From Halomarinibacterium sp041392125 (lineage in GTDB: Bacteria > Bacteroidota > Bacteroidia > Flavobacteriales > Flavobacteriaceae): a stretch of 64,000 nucleotides of DNA. The stretch covers positions 186,001 through 250,000 of the forward strand of contig JAWKMR010000005.1 in NCBI GenBank assembly GCA_041392125.1. The letters run 5' to 3'. Position 1 is the stretch's first letter. The number at the start of each line of letters is the position of its first letter. Made by a program: the position numbers and the translations under genes. This document shows, one piece after another, positions 47,582-56,676 of this stretch. The notes below the pieces were generated by a model. The model did not search any database. It was not told where the DNA came from and saw only the letters and a program-made list of their open reading frames with translations.

Positions 47582-49063
47582 ATGAGACTTTCAAATATTC
47601 TTTTATTTGCTTTAAGTACTATTTTCATCATTTCTTGTGGAAAAGACGAAAATCCAAACACAGACGATAGTTCTACGACTCTGGAAGAAGAGCGATTAGA
47701 AACCACTATGCAAATTACAGGTGGAGATTCCAAAGTTTGGCGCATTGCTTCTGCTTCATTAACCAATGAATCAGGAACTTTTGATATTAGTAACAATTTT
47801 AATGTGGTAGATGATGAGTTTGTTTTTTCTTCGGAAGGCACTCTGGAATGGCGGCAAGGAAACGATATCAATGTCAACGCTACCTCACAACAAGAAACCT
47901 TATTAGATTATTACCGTTCTTCTTTAAACTCATCTTTTAATTTTAAACAAGACAGCAGTACTGAATTTACGGCTTTAAATGGAAGAATTTCCTTAACAGT
48001 AGTCAATGAAAATTCTATTAACGGTACTATTACCTACGATGGCAGAATGTTGGGAGGTGAGATTACAATAACGCTTACTCCAAAACTGGCGGAAGACTAT
48101 GTTTCTGCACCACAAAATGGTTTGAATTTCACGGAACTTTTTACGTTTGAAAGTTCTGGCATTAATGGTCATGCACCTGGAATGATTGGTTCAAATAGTG
48201 AAAATTCTATCTATATAGTAACTAGAGAATATCAAGGATATAATGGATATATTTTTCCAGAAAGAATCATAAAATATAACTTAGGAAATAGTGAAGTTTT
48301 AGAGAATAATTTTGATAATCAAGATTTTGTATCTAAGCAGCTTCATATTATTAATAATAGGTTAATAGTAATTGGCGGACAATATATTAATGATTATCCT
48401 TTAGACTTTAGTTCAGTACCTAATTCTATGTTCCACGGGTTAGAAATAACAAGATTTGGAATGTCTATACTTGATGATAAAGCATATATAATTGGTGGAA
48501 GTTTAGAATTTGATCCTGTTACACAAACTTTCATAAATGGAGAAAAGGTTTATTCTTGGAATTTAAACACCCAATCACTAGAATATGTTACTGATCTTCC
48601 AGAAGAAAGATATGGGGCTAGGGCTACAATAATTAATAATAAGCTCTATGTTTTTGGTGGCATGAAAACATTTTTCCCATTACAGCCAGATCCAAGCAAT
48701 ACTATTTTTATATATGATATTACATCAGGGACTATAGATACTGAATTTATGAGTCAAAGTTTTGAACAAACATTTGTAAACTCAAATCAAAATCTTACTT
48801 ATATTGCTGGACACAAAAGAGTTGAAGACATTAATGGTGAACTTATAGGTTGGGATTTTTCATTTGCAACTTACAATACAGAAACTGGGGTTTATCAAGA
48901 AATACCACACAATTTGGCAAATCCAAACAATATCTATAACGTTTGGAGTATGTGTATTTACAATAATAAAATGTATGTTATCTATGGAGATATCACCCAA
49001 GAAAATGACCCAGATAATGGCATCATACCCTCTTGGTCTGTGATGGTAGCAGATTTGGATTAA
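47582..49063 (+). CDS. Kelch-repeat lipoprotein
   Basis: A 493-residue lipoprotein with signal ending IFIISCGKDE (Cys19). Residues ~35-180 form a lipocalin-like N-terminal domain (GGDSKVWRIASASLTNESG). Residues ~195-485 form a Kelch-type propeller (LIVIGGQYIND, AYIIGGSLEFD, YGARATIINNKLYVFGGM, MYVIYGD). The lipocalin-plus-Kelch layout is typical of Bacteroidota surface lipoproteins that bind glycans or proteins; the partner is unknown. It has its own terminator at 49083-49115. Confidence 0.85.
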   Translation: MRLSNILLFALSTIFIISCGKDENPNTDDSSTTLEEERLETTMQITGGDSKVWRIASASLTNESGTFDISNNFNVVDDEFVFSSEGTLEWRQGNDINVNATSQQETLLDYYRSSLNSSFNFKQDSSTEFTALNGRISLTVVNENSINGTITYDGRMLGGEITITLTPKLAEDYVSAPQNGLNFTELFTFESSGINGHAPGMIGSNSENSIYIVTREYQGYNGYIFPERIIKYNLGNSEVLENNFDNQDFVSKQLHIINNRLIVIGGQYINDYPLDFSSVPNSMFHGLEITRFGMSILDDKAYIIGGSLEFDPVTQTFINGEKVYSWNLNTQSLEYVTDLPEERYGARATIINNKLYVFGGMKTFFPLQPDPSNTIFIYDITSGTIDTEFMSQSFEQTFVNSNQNLTYIAGHKRVEDINGELIGWDFSFATYNTETGVYQEIPHNLANPNNIYNVWSMCIYNNKMYVIYGDITQENDPDNGIIPSWSVMVADLD

Positions 49064-49082
49064 ATTAGATTTCTAAATAATA

Positions 49083-49115
49083 AAAAGCCCTTCATATTGT
49101 TCGAAGGGCTTTTTT
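49083..49115 (+). terminator. Bidirectional terminator between Kelch lipoprotein and fabH-like genes
   Basis: AAAAGCCCTTC (49083-49093) pairs with GAAGGGCTTTT (49103-49113), flanked by A-run and T-run, so it can serve both convergent genes. Confidence 0.85.
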
Positions 49116-49126
49116 ATATTCTTAAA

Positions 49127-50137
49127 TTACCACCTTATAATGACACTCCCCCAAGTAAAGCCACTTCCAAAGGCAGCCAAAACTACCAAATCGCCTTCTT
49201 TTATTTTTCCCTTTTCCCAGGCTTCGGTTAAAGCAATAGGGATGGACGCCGCCGTGGTATTTCCGTAGTTTTGAATATTATTGTAGACCTGATCGTCACT
49301 CAAGTTAAATTTTTTCTGAATAAACTGCGAAATGCGCAAATTGGCCTGATGCGGAATCAACATGTCAATATCGCTCACCGAAAGATTGTTTGTCTGTAGT
49401 CCTTCCATAATTACTTCCGAAAAACGTACTACCGCATTTTTAAACACAAATTGGCCGTTCATATACGGAAAATAGCTTTCATCATTAGGGTCGTTTTCAG
49501 TAATAATATCCGTCACCCAACGCGTTCCCATACCGGGCGCTTTTACAATTAATTCTTCGGCATAAGCTCCTTCCGAATGTAAATGAGTGGATAAAATTCC
49601 TTTACTGCGATCATCACTTCTACTCACAATGGCGGCTCCTGCCCCATCGCCAAATATAACCGAAACACCCCGCCCACGAGTGGTTTTATCCAATCCATGC
49701 GAATGTAATTCACTCCCAATAACAAGAATATTTTTATACATTCCTGTTTTAATAAAGTTATCTGCTACAGAAAGGGCATACACAAAGCCGGAACACTGAT
49801 TCCGAACATCCAACGCCCCCACGGTCCTAAGTCCCAATTCCTTTTGCACAGCTACCCCGGGACCCGGAAAATAATAATCGGGGCTCAACGTAGCAAAAAT
49901 CACAAAATCTATTTCTTCGTGAGAAATACCCGCACGTTCCATGGCTATTTTAGCCGCCTTAACACCCATGTTGGTGGTGGTGTCATCACTACCTCTTACC
50001 GCCCAACGACGTTGTTTAATTCCGGTTCGTTCCTGGATCCAAGCATCGTTGGTATCCATCATTTTTGAAAGATCATCATTGGTAACCACATTGTTAGGTA
50101 CATAAAATCCTAATCCCGTAATTTTTGAAGAATACAT
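49127..50137 (-). CDS. 3-oxoacyl-ACP synthase III (FabH-like)
   Basis: A 336-residue ketoacyl synthase III. The catalytic triad is Cys115 in DVRNQCSGFVYAL, His in IPHQANLRI and Asn in NYGNTTAASIP. It condenses an acyl-CoA with malonyl-ACP to start fatty acid synthesis or a related chain. It stands alone here, with no plsX/acc neighbours, so it may be a second FabH-type enzyme and not the housekeeping one. I chose the ATG at 50137 (MYSSKITGLG); the ORF extends to 50164. A strong terminator lies in its leader (50206-50230). Confidence 0.9.
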   Translation of the reverse strand: MYSSKITGLGFYVPNNVVTNDDLSKMMDTNDAWIQERTGIKQRRWAVRGSDDTTTNMGVKAAKIAMERAGISHEEIDFVIFATLSPDYYFPGPGVAVQKELGLRTVGALDVRNQCSGFVYALSVADNFIKTGMYKNILVIGSELHSHGLDKTTRGRGVSVIFGDGAGAAIVSRSDDRSKGILSTHLHSEGAYAEELIVKAPGMGTRWVTDIITENDPNDESYFPYMNGQFVFKNAVVRFSEVIMEGLQTNNLSVSDIDMLIPHQANLRISQFIQKKFNLSDDQVYNNIQNYGNTTAASIPIALTEAWEKGKIKEGDLVVLAAFGSGFTWGSVIIRW

Positions 50138-50196
50138 AAAATAAGTATTAAAAACTGAGAACAATATAATGAGAAGTATTCATTATTCAGAAAAAT

Positions 50197-50297
50197 ATAA
50201 AAAAATAAAGGTGCCACCACAGCACCTTTATGCAAACAACCTAACCAATAATAGAAATAATGAAGTTTATGTTGGGTATTTCTATTCTTCAAATATA
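50197..50297 (-). promoter_or_regulatory. Leader or short RNA with terminator hairpin upstream of fabH-like gene
   Basis: On the minus strand a TATATTTG box (50290-50297) could start an RNA near 50283 that ends at the hairpin 50206-50230 and T-run. The same strand has a TTG-initiated frame from 50292 with an aromatic run (HYFYYW) just before the hairpin, as in leader peptides of attenuators, but no ATG. It could be an attenuator of the fabH-like gene, a small RNA, or both. Confidence 0.4.
50206..50230 (-). terminator. Intrinsic terminator in the fabH leader
   Basis: TAAAGGTGC (50206-50214) and GCACCTTTA (50222-50230) form a perfect 9-bp stem with a 7-base loop. On the minus strand it is followed by a run of seven T (beginning TTTTTTT), the classic intrinsic form. 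No gene ends before it on this strand. Confidence 0.75.
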
Positions 50298-50351
50298 TAA
50301 AATGTTTAACTATTTTATAAAATTATTAAACAATAATTAACATTTTTTCTA

Positions 50352-50378
50352 TGTCACAAAAAAAATGACAGCTTGTCA
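50352..50378 (+). promoter_or_regulatory. TGTCA/TGACA operator upstream of htpG
   Basis: Three half-sites lie in a row: TGTCA (50352-50356), TGACA (50366-50370) and TGTCA (50374-50378). The first two form an inverted repeat around an A-tract. The last two form the compact palindrome TGACAGCTTGTCA. The block ends 63 bases before the htpG ATG, just upstream of the likely promoter, so a heat-shock or stress regulator is a natural candidate to bind it. Confidence 0.5.
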
Positions 50379-50441
50379 CTTTTTTGCATCATGGTATTTT
50401 ATTTGAGCATAGCAGACTCATAATCTTAAAACCTAAAAACA

Positions 50442-52331
50442 ATGAATAAAGGGACTATTAATGTTTCTGTAGAAAACATTTTTCCGTTAATCAAAAAGTT
50501 TCTATATAGTGACCATGAAATCTTTCTTCGTGAACTAATCAGCAATGCTACCGATGCTACCTTGAAGCTGAAACACCTCACCAGTATTGGAGAGGCCAAA
50601 GTGGAATATGGCAATCCCATTATTGAAGTAAAAATTGACAAAAAGAAAAAACAACTTCATATTATTGACCAAGGAATTGGAATGACTGCCGAAGAAGTAC
50701 AAAAATACATTAACGAAATTGCCTTTTCCGGTGCCGAAGAATTCATTGAAAAATACAAAGACAAAAAAGGTGCAGAAGCCGGAATTATAGGGCATTTTGG
50801 CCTTGGCTTTTACTCGGCTTTTATGGTGGCAGACAAGGTTGAAATTATTACCAAAAGCTATCTCGATGAACCTGCAGCGCATTGGGTGTGCGACGGTTCT
50901 CCGAATTATACCCTCGAGCCCCACGATAAGAAAGAACGGGGAACCCAGATTATACTTCACATAAGTGATGATGAAAAATCATTTCTGGAAGAAGCGCGCA
51001 TCCGAGAATTGCTGGTGAAGTACAACAAATTTATGCCCATCCCTATTAAGTTTGGGACTAAAACCGAAACACTTCCAAAACCTGAAGGTGCCAAAGAAGA
51101 CGATCCTGCGCCTACCCAAGAAGTTGATAACATCATTAACAACCCAAACCCTGCTTGGACCAAACAGCCTGCTGATTTAAAAGACGAAGACTACAAAAGT
51201 TTTTATCGCGAGCTCTATCCCATGCAGTTTGAAGAGCCACTCTTCAATATTCATTTAAATGTAGATTATCCCTTTAACCTTACGGGAATTTTGTATTTCC
51301 CAAAAATGACAAAAGATTTAAATATTCAGAAGGACAGAATTCAACTCTATCAAAATCAGGTGTTTGTAACCGATAATGTGGAAGGTATTGTACCCGAATT
51401 TTTAACCATGCTTCGCGGGGTTATCGACAGTCCGGACATTCCGTTAAATGTTTCACGAAGCTATTTGCAGGCAGACGGTAATGTGAAAAAAATATCCAGT
51501 TACATTACCCGTAAAGTAGCTGATAAACTGAAAAGTCTTTTCAATGAAAATCGGGAAGATTTTGAAAAGAAATGGGACGACATTAAAATTGTGATTGAAT
51601 ACGGAATGCTTACCGAAGAAAAATTCTTCGAAAAAGCACAAAGTTTTGCTTTGTATCCCACAGTAGATGGAGCGTATTTCACTTTTGAAGAACTTTCAGA
51701 AAAAATAAAACCACTGCAAACAGACAAAAACGAAACCCTTGTGGTGTTGTATGCTTCAGACAAAGAAGCGCAACATAGCTATATTGAAGCTGCCAAAGAA
51801 AAAGGGTATGAAATATTGCTTCTTGACTCTCCTATAGTGTCGCACTTACTACAGAAATTAGAAAGTGACAAAGAGAAAGTTTCTTTCGTGAGAGTAGATA
51901 GTGATAGTGTTGAAAATTTAATTAAGAAAGAAGAAGAAAACCTTTCAAAATTAAGTGATGAAGAAAAAGAAAACTTAAAAACAAGCTTGGAAGAATTAAT
52001 CCCTTCTGAGAAATTTTCGATACAATTGGAAGCGCTTGATAGTAAAGCAAATCCTTTTACTATTACCGAGCCCGAGTTTATGCGCCGTATGAAAGAAATG
52101 CAGCAAACCGGTGGCGGCGGAATGTTTGGTATGGGCGGCTTTCCGGAAATGTACCATCTGGTGGTAAACACCAACCATGAATTGGTTTCTGAAATTCTCA
52201 ACACAAAAACCGACAAGAAAAAAGAACGCTTGGTAAATCAAGCACTTGACTTAGCAAAATTGAGTAAAAATTTATTAAAAGGAGAAGAGCTAACAAAGTT
52301 TATAAAACGTAGTTACGAAATGATTAAATAA
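50442..52331 (+). CDS. htpG: Molecular chaperone HtpG (Hsp90)
   Basis: The bacterial Hsp90, 629 residues, an ATP-dependent homodimeric cytoplasmic chaperone. The N-terminal GHKL ATPase has FLRELISNATDATLKLKHL with the Mg-binding Asn, DQGIGMT and GHFGLGFYSAFMVADKV. The middle domain has PLNVSRSYLQ with the catalytic Arg. The C-terminal dimerisation domain ends FIKRSYEMIK. A Gly/Met-rich loop (GGGGMFGMGGFPEM) in the C-terminal domain is usual for Bacteroidota HtpG. It has a TGTCA/TGACA operator upstream and a strong terminator downstream. Confidence 0.97.
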   Translation: MNKGTINVSVENIFPLIKKFLYSDHEIFLRELISNATDATLKLKHLTSIGEAKVEYGNPIIEVKIDKKKKQLHIIDQGIGMTAEEVQKYINEIAFSGAEEFIEKYKDKKGAEAGIIGHFGLGFYSAFMVADKVEIITKSYLDEPAAHWVCDGSPNYTLEPHDKKERGTQIILHISDDEKSFLEEARIRELLVKYNKFMPIPIKFGTKTETLPKPEGAKEDDPAPTQEVDNIINNPNPAWTKQPADLKDEDYKSFYRELYPMQFEEPLFNIHLNVDYPFNLTGILYFPKMTKDLNIQKDRIQLYQNQVFVTDNVEGIVPEFLTMLRGVIDSPDIPLNVSRSYLQADGNVKKISSYITRKVADKLKSLFNENREDFEKKWDDIKIVIEYGMLTEEKFFEKAQSFALYPTVDGAYFTFEELSEKIKPLQTDKNETLVVLYASDKEAQHSYIEAAKEKGYEILLLDSPIVSHLLQKLESDKEKVSFVRVDSDSVENLIKKEEENLSKLSDEEKENLKTSLEELIPSEKFSIQLEALDSKANPFTITEPEFMRRMKEMQQTGGGGMFGMGGFPEMYHLVVNTNHELVSEILNTKTDKKKERLVNQALDLAKLSKNLLKGEELTKFIKRSYEMIK

Positions 52332-52353
52332 CCCTTTTTGCAGATGAAAAGCA

Positions 52354-52381
52354 AAATCGTCCAATTGGACGATTTTTTTTT
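52354..52381 (+). terminator. Intrinsic terminator of htpG
   Basis: AAAATCGTCC (52354-52363) and GGACGATTTT (52368-52377) form a 10-bp stem with an AATT loop, followed by a long T-run. Confidence 0.85.
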
Positions 52382-52474
52382 GTTAAAAAGTTAAAATTAA
52401 GTGAAGTATTTACTTTTAAAAAAAAATTTTTACCCTATTTTTGAAAATACTAATATTAATCAAATTTGTTAATT

Positions 52475-55400
52475 ATGAAAAAAATTACCCTTTTGTGGCA
52501 ATTAGCCATTCTTATTTTTTTCAATTTCCAGCTTAATGCCCAGCGTTACTCCTCTGGAGAGCGAGAAACTGTCCCCTTGACAGCAAAAACAAAGCTTGAA
52601 ATTGAAAATGCAAAAAAGAACTATTCCTCACGATCATCCACAAACACATCGCCTCAAATGATGGCGTCTACCTATGTGGGTTCTTTTCTTGTGGGCGATG
52701 GTCCTAGTTGGACAGTTAATCCTCCTTCCTATACTGCACAAGAAGCTGCTGCTTTGATCTTTGGAGGGAGCCCTTCAGATTATTTTATTTCTACGAATCC
52801 AAATACTGTAGATCCGATGACTATTACCCATACTGCTTGGACAGATTCTTGGGGTGGTCCTTGTCAAGAACTTGCAGAAGATTTTAAAATTGATGTTGGA
52901 GCTGTTGGATATAACGATCCAGGAGGCCCTGGAACTGCTACTTCAGCCTATGTTAATGATCACCCAAGTTGTTGGCCTCTAGAGAATTTCGTATGGCTAG
53001 CTGGTTCTGCACCCATTACTGCTTGTGGCCCAGGTGGATTACCCATTGACAACCCTCTAGGTTCCAACTGTACTGCAATATCTCCTGCAGCTGTTGCTGG
53101 AGGTACCGTTATAGGAAGCAACATCGGGGAATATCAATTGAGCAATATTACCATAGATATTGTCCATACTTGGGATTCCGACTTGGATATAAGTATTCAG
53201 TCACCCTCAGGAACCATTCTAGATTTATCTTCCGATAATGGAGGATCTGGAGATAATTATCAAATTACTGTTTTTCAAGATGGAGCTCCTGTAATCACTA
53301 CGGGATCACCTCCATTTAATGGTACTTTCCAAGCTGAAGGAGGGACTTTTGCCTCTACATTTGCTGGAGAAAACATTAACGGTAACTGGACATTAATTGC
53401 GAGCGATGATGTTTGCTCTTTTGATGGAGGAACATTAAACAGTTACTGTATTACGTTCGAGCCTATTCTAGTCATAGGAGATCCCCCAGTAATTTCTTGT
53501 CCAGCAGATATTACTGCAGATAATGCCGCCGGGCAATGTGGTGCTGTAGTAAACTTTGCTGCTGTTGCTGTAGATACCGAAGATGGTAACATTTCTGGCT
53601 CTATTGTCTATACACCCGATACCGGAAGCTTCTTCCCTGTAGGAACGACAACGGTAACTGCTTCAGTAACCGATAGCGATGGCAATACCTCAGAATGTAC
53701 TTTTGATGTGACTGTGGTTGATGCAGAAGACCCTGTAGTTACTTGTACCGATTTCACTGCTGAATTAGATGCTACTGGAAACGTAACCGTATTCCCAAGC
53801 GATGTTGCTTCGGCTACAGATAACTGTCCCGGTGTTACTATGGATTTCCTTATCTCTGGTGTTCCTGGTCCAGCTGATATTATTACCACCTTATTTAACA
53901 GAAACAATGGTGGTGGCTTTGGAGGAGCTGTATATTTTGATGTTACCGTAGGTCCTTCAGATATACAAATTACCGATTTGGAAACTAACACCCAAGAAAC
54001 AGGTGCTATGACTATGGATGTTTATACTTTACTTGGAACTTCTGTTGGAAATCAGCAAAATCCTGGAGCTTGGACATTAATGGCAACCGGTTCGGGAACT
54101 GGAGCCGGTCTTAACAATCCATCGATGCTAGCTTTAGACAATCCTATTATCCTATCAGCAAATATGACCTATGGTTTTGCATTAGTAATGGATGCTTCAC
54201 ACGGTCACGATTATTCAGGAACTGGAAGTAATCCAGCTCCCGGAAGTACCAGCTACTCTAATGCAGATCTTACACTTTCTTTAGGTTCAGCAAATAACAC
54301 TCCTTTCTCTAGTGCTCCATTTACACCTAGAATTTGGAACGGAAGTTTGATTTATCAACCTTACACCAGTGTTGCAGTACCAAGTCTTGATTATAGCTGT
54401 ATGGAAGTTGGCCCTAACGATGTAACTGTAATAGCTACCGATGCCGCAGGAAACACCTCTACCTGTACCGCAGTGGTTACTGTAGAAGATAATATTGCTC
54501 CGGTAATTGCGTGTATTGGAGAACCTGTTCCTGTAACCGATTCCGTTTCAGATAACCCGGGACTTCCATTTGGAGCTTCTCCAACGACTATTACCAGTAC
54601 CATTGATGTGACGGATGATTTTGTGATTAACGACCTTGATGTAGATTTAGATATTTCACATACTTGGGTAGGAGATATTATTGTTGAAATCCAATCTCCT
54701 GCAGGAACTTCAGTAACCATTGTAGATCAACCAGGATCTCCTGTTACCGTGGATGGATGTCCCGGTCAGAATATGGTGGTAACCCTTGATGACGAGGCAA
54801 CCTTACCTATTGAAGACGAGTGTGGTGCCGGTGTTCCTTCTATTAGCGGAACCTTTACCCCTAACAACCCGCTTTCTGCTTTTGATGGGGAAAGCACTCT
54901 GGGAACTTGGACCATTACGGTAACCGATGCCTTCCCTGCACTTGACGATGGAGTATTGAACAGCTGGGGCTTAAGTTATACCCACGATGTAGTTGCTGCA
55001 CCTTACGAAGCTATATTAGATGGCACTACCGGTACGGTAACTGTAGATCTTAACGACCTATTGTTAAGTGTAGATGAAGCTTGTAGCTATACCGTAACCA
55101 CCGGTGGAGGTGCTCCCGTTCCAGGAAGTATCACAACCCTGTTCGATTCTAACAATGGTGGTTCCAACGGAGGAGCAATCTATTTTGACCTCACCGTAGG
55201 ACCACAGGATATTACCCTGAACGATTTGGATATCAATACCGATGAGCCTGGAGCCTTTACGATGGATATCTATACCTTAGTAGGCACCTATGTAGGCAAC
55301 ACCGGAAATGCAGGTGCTTGGACCTTGGCCACAAGTTCTTCAGGAACGGCCTCAGGAACCCTTAACGTGCCTTCTAATGCTGTTTTGGATACTCCGCTTG

Positions 55401-56518
55401 TATTGACTGCCAACACTACCTATGGGATGGCCTTGGTATTGGATGCTTCTCACGGACATAGCTATTCAGGAACTGGTAGTGACCCTTCGCCCGGTAGCAC
55501 CAACTATTCCAATGCAGACCTTACTCTTGACTTAGGGGCAGCAACCAATGTTCCGTTCGACGGGTCTCCATTCAGCCCAAGAATATTCAATGGTACTCTT
55601 AACTATGTTACTGGCGAACCTGTAGCTACCGAAGTTACCTTCGATTGCTCGCAATTAGGAGAAAACCAAGTAGAGATAACCGTAACCGATGCCAGTGGAA
55701 ACTCTTCTACCTGTACTGCAACGGTAAATGTTATCGATAATACCGATCCTATCTTGGTATGTATGGATGCTACCGTATCTCTTGATGAAAACGGTATGGC
55801 TTCGATAACTCCAGATTTGTTCATCGACACGGCTAACTCCTTCGATGCCTGTGGTATTACCATCACGGCGGTAGATGTAACCGATGTTACTTGTGACGAT
55901 ATAGGTACTCCTATCACCGTTACAGTATTTGCCAGCGATGCCAGTGGAAACTTAGCTTCTTGTACGGCTACCTTAACGGTAGTGGATGATATGGGCCCAA
56001 CCATTGAAGGATGTCCTGCAGACTTAACTGTAGATCCGGGACCACTTAACTTGTTCTATGAACTACCTGATTACTGGGCTCAAGGAGGTATCACCGCAGT
56101 GGACAACTGTACCGATCCGGTGACTATCTTTAGCCAAAGTCCGGCTCCGGGTACTTTATTACCCGATGGAGTGTATACCATCTCTATTTGTGCTACCGAT
56201 GAGTACGGAAATGAGGGTTGTTGTACCTTCGAGCTTACCGTAGAAAGTATCCTTGGTACCGACGATGTGGCTCTGGACAACGCTATTGCGATGTATCCTA
56301 ACCCAACCGATGGACAGGTAACTATTGCTAATACTTCTAACATTCAGTTGGAAAAAGCGGCGATTTACGATGCTAACGGAAGACTGGTGCAACAGGTTGA
56401 CCTTCGTGGTATGACCACCGAGAGAACCTTCAACGTGTCTAGCCTTGCTTCGGGTGTGTATATGGTACAAATCCAAAGTGAAAGTGCACAAACCGTAAAA
56501 CGTTTGATTAGAAGATAA
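52475..56518 (+). CDS. Large T9SS surface protein with P-domains and HYR domains
   Basis: The ATG at 52475 begins the signal peptide (MKKITLLWQLAILIFFNF, ending LNAQ); the product is 1347 residues. In order: unique N-terminal region (~20-185), proprotein-convertase P-domain (~205-325, VHTWDSDLDISIQSPSGT), HYR repeat (VISCPADITADNAAGQCG), repeat module 1 (~465-630), a second P-domain (~690-845, ISHTWVGDIIVEIQSPAGT), repeat module 2 (~880-1045), further HYR-like repeats, and a type A T9SS sorting domain from MYPNPTDGQVTI. Modules 1 and 2 are near-duplicates. It is probably an adhesin or carrier on the cell surface. A TATTTTTG box (52436-52443) is a candidate -7 element. Confidence 0.9.
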   Translation: MKKITLLWQLAILIFFNFQLNAQRYSSGERETVPLTAKTKLEIENAKKNYSSRSSTNTSPQMMASTYVGSFLVGDGPSWTVNPPSYTAQEAAALIFGGSPSDYFISTNPNTVDPMTITHTAWTDSWGGPCQELAEDFKIDVGAVGYNDPGGPGTATSAYVNDHPSCWPLENFVWLAGSAPITACGPGGLPIDNPLGSNCTAISPAAVAGGTVIGSNIGEYQLSNITIDIVHTWDSDLDISIQSPSGTILDLSSDNGGSGDNYQITVFQDGAPVITTGSPPFNGTFQAEGGTFASTFAGENINGNWTLIASDDVCSFDGGTLNSYCITFEPILVIGDPPVISCPADITADNAAGQCGAVVNFAAVAVDTEDGNISGSIVYTPDTGSFFPVGTTTVTASVTDSDGNTSECTFDVTVVDAEDPVVTCTDFTAELDATGNVTVFPSDVASATDNCPGVTMDFLISGVPGPADIITTLFNRNNGGGFGGAVYFDVTVGPSDIQITDLETNTQETGAMTMDVYTLLGTSVGNQQNPGAWTLMATGSGTGAGLNNPSMLALDNPIILSANMTYGFALVMDASHGHDYSGTGSNPAPGSTSYSNADLTLSLGSANNTPFSSAPFTPRIWNGSLIYQPYTSVAVPSLDYSCMEVGPNDVTVIATDAAGNTSTCTAVVTVEDNIAPVIACIGEPVPVTDSVSDNPGLPFGASPTTITSTIDVTDDFVINDLDVDLDISHTWVGDIIVEIQSPAGTSVTIVDQPGSPVTVDGCPGQNMVVTLDDEATLPIEDECGAGVPSISGTFTPNNPLSAFDGESTLGTWTITVTDAFPALDDGVLNSWGLSYTHDVVAAPYEAILDGTTGTVTVDLNDLLLSVDEACSYTVTTGGGAPVPGSITTLFDSNNGGSNGGAIYFDLTVGPQDITLNDLDINTDEPGAFTMDIYTLVGTYVGNTGNAGAWTLATSSSGTASGTLNVPSNAVLDTPLVLTANTTYGMALVLDASHGHSYSGTGSDPSPGSTNYSNADLTLDLGAATNVPFDGSPFSPRIFNGTLNYVTGEPVATEVTFDCSQLGENQVEITVTDASGNSSTCTATVNVIDNTDPILVCMDATVSLDENGMASITPDLFIDTANSFDACGITITAVDVTDVTCDDIGTPITVTVFASDASGNLASCTATLTVVDDMGPTIEGCPADLTVDPGPLNLFYELPDYWAQGGITAVDNCTDPVTIFSQSPAPGTLLPDGVYTISICATDEYGNEGCCTFELTVESILGTDDVALDNAIAMYPNPTDGQVTIANTSNIQLEKAAIYDANGRLVQQVDLRGMTTERTFNVSSLASGVYMVQIQSESAQTVKRLIRR
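53855..54360 (+). repeat. Repeat module 1 of the large P-domain protein
   Basis: About 168 residues from GPADIITTLFN to WNGSLIY. It pairs with 55110-55616 at high protein similarity (ITTLF...NNGG...GGA.YFD.TVGP.DI, AGAWTL, LDASHGH.YSGTGS.P.PGST.YSNADLTL). Together they are an internal duplication. Confidence 0.75.
55110..55616 (+). repeat. Repeat module 2 of the large P-domain protein
   Basis: Second copy of the ~168-residue module, from GSITTLFDSNNGG to FNGTLNY. Its codons are visibly more G/C-ending than those of module 1, though the proteins are close, so the copies have different histories. Confidence 0.75.
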
Positions 56519-56540
56519 TTCAAAATCATCTTTATAAACA

Positions 56541-56572
56541 AAACCCCCTCCGTTTGGAGGGGGTTTTTTTTT
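56541..56572 (+). terminator. Intrinsic terminator of the large surface-protein gene
   Basis: AAACCCCCTCC (56541-56551) and GGAGGGGGTTT (56556-56566) form an 11-bp GC-rich stem with a 4-base loop and a following T-run. Confidence 0.9.
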
Positions 56573-56676
56573 TGAATAATTGATATTTAAGTATTTATAC
56601 TTATTGTGGGCATCTTGAGCTAAGATTAATTTAGCAGTAATAAACCAAATATTAATAATCTTAAAACAAATTTATT

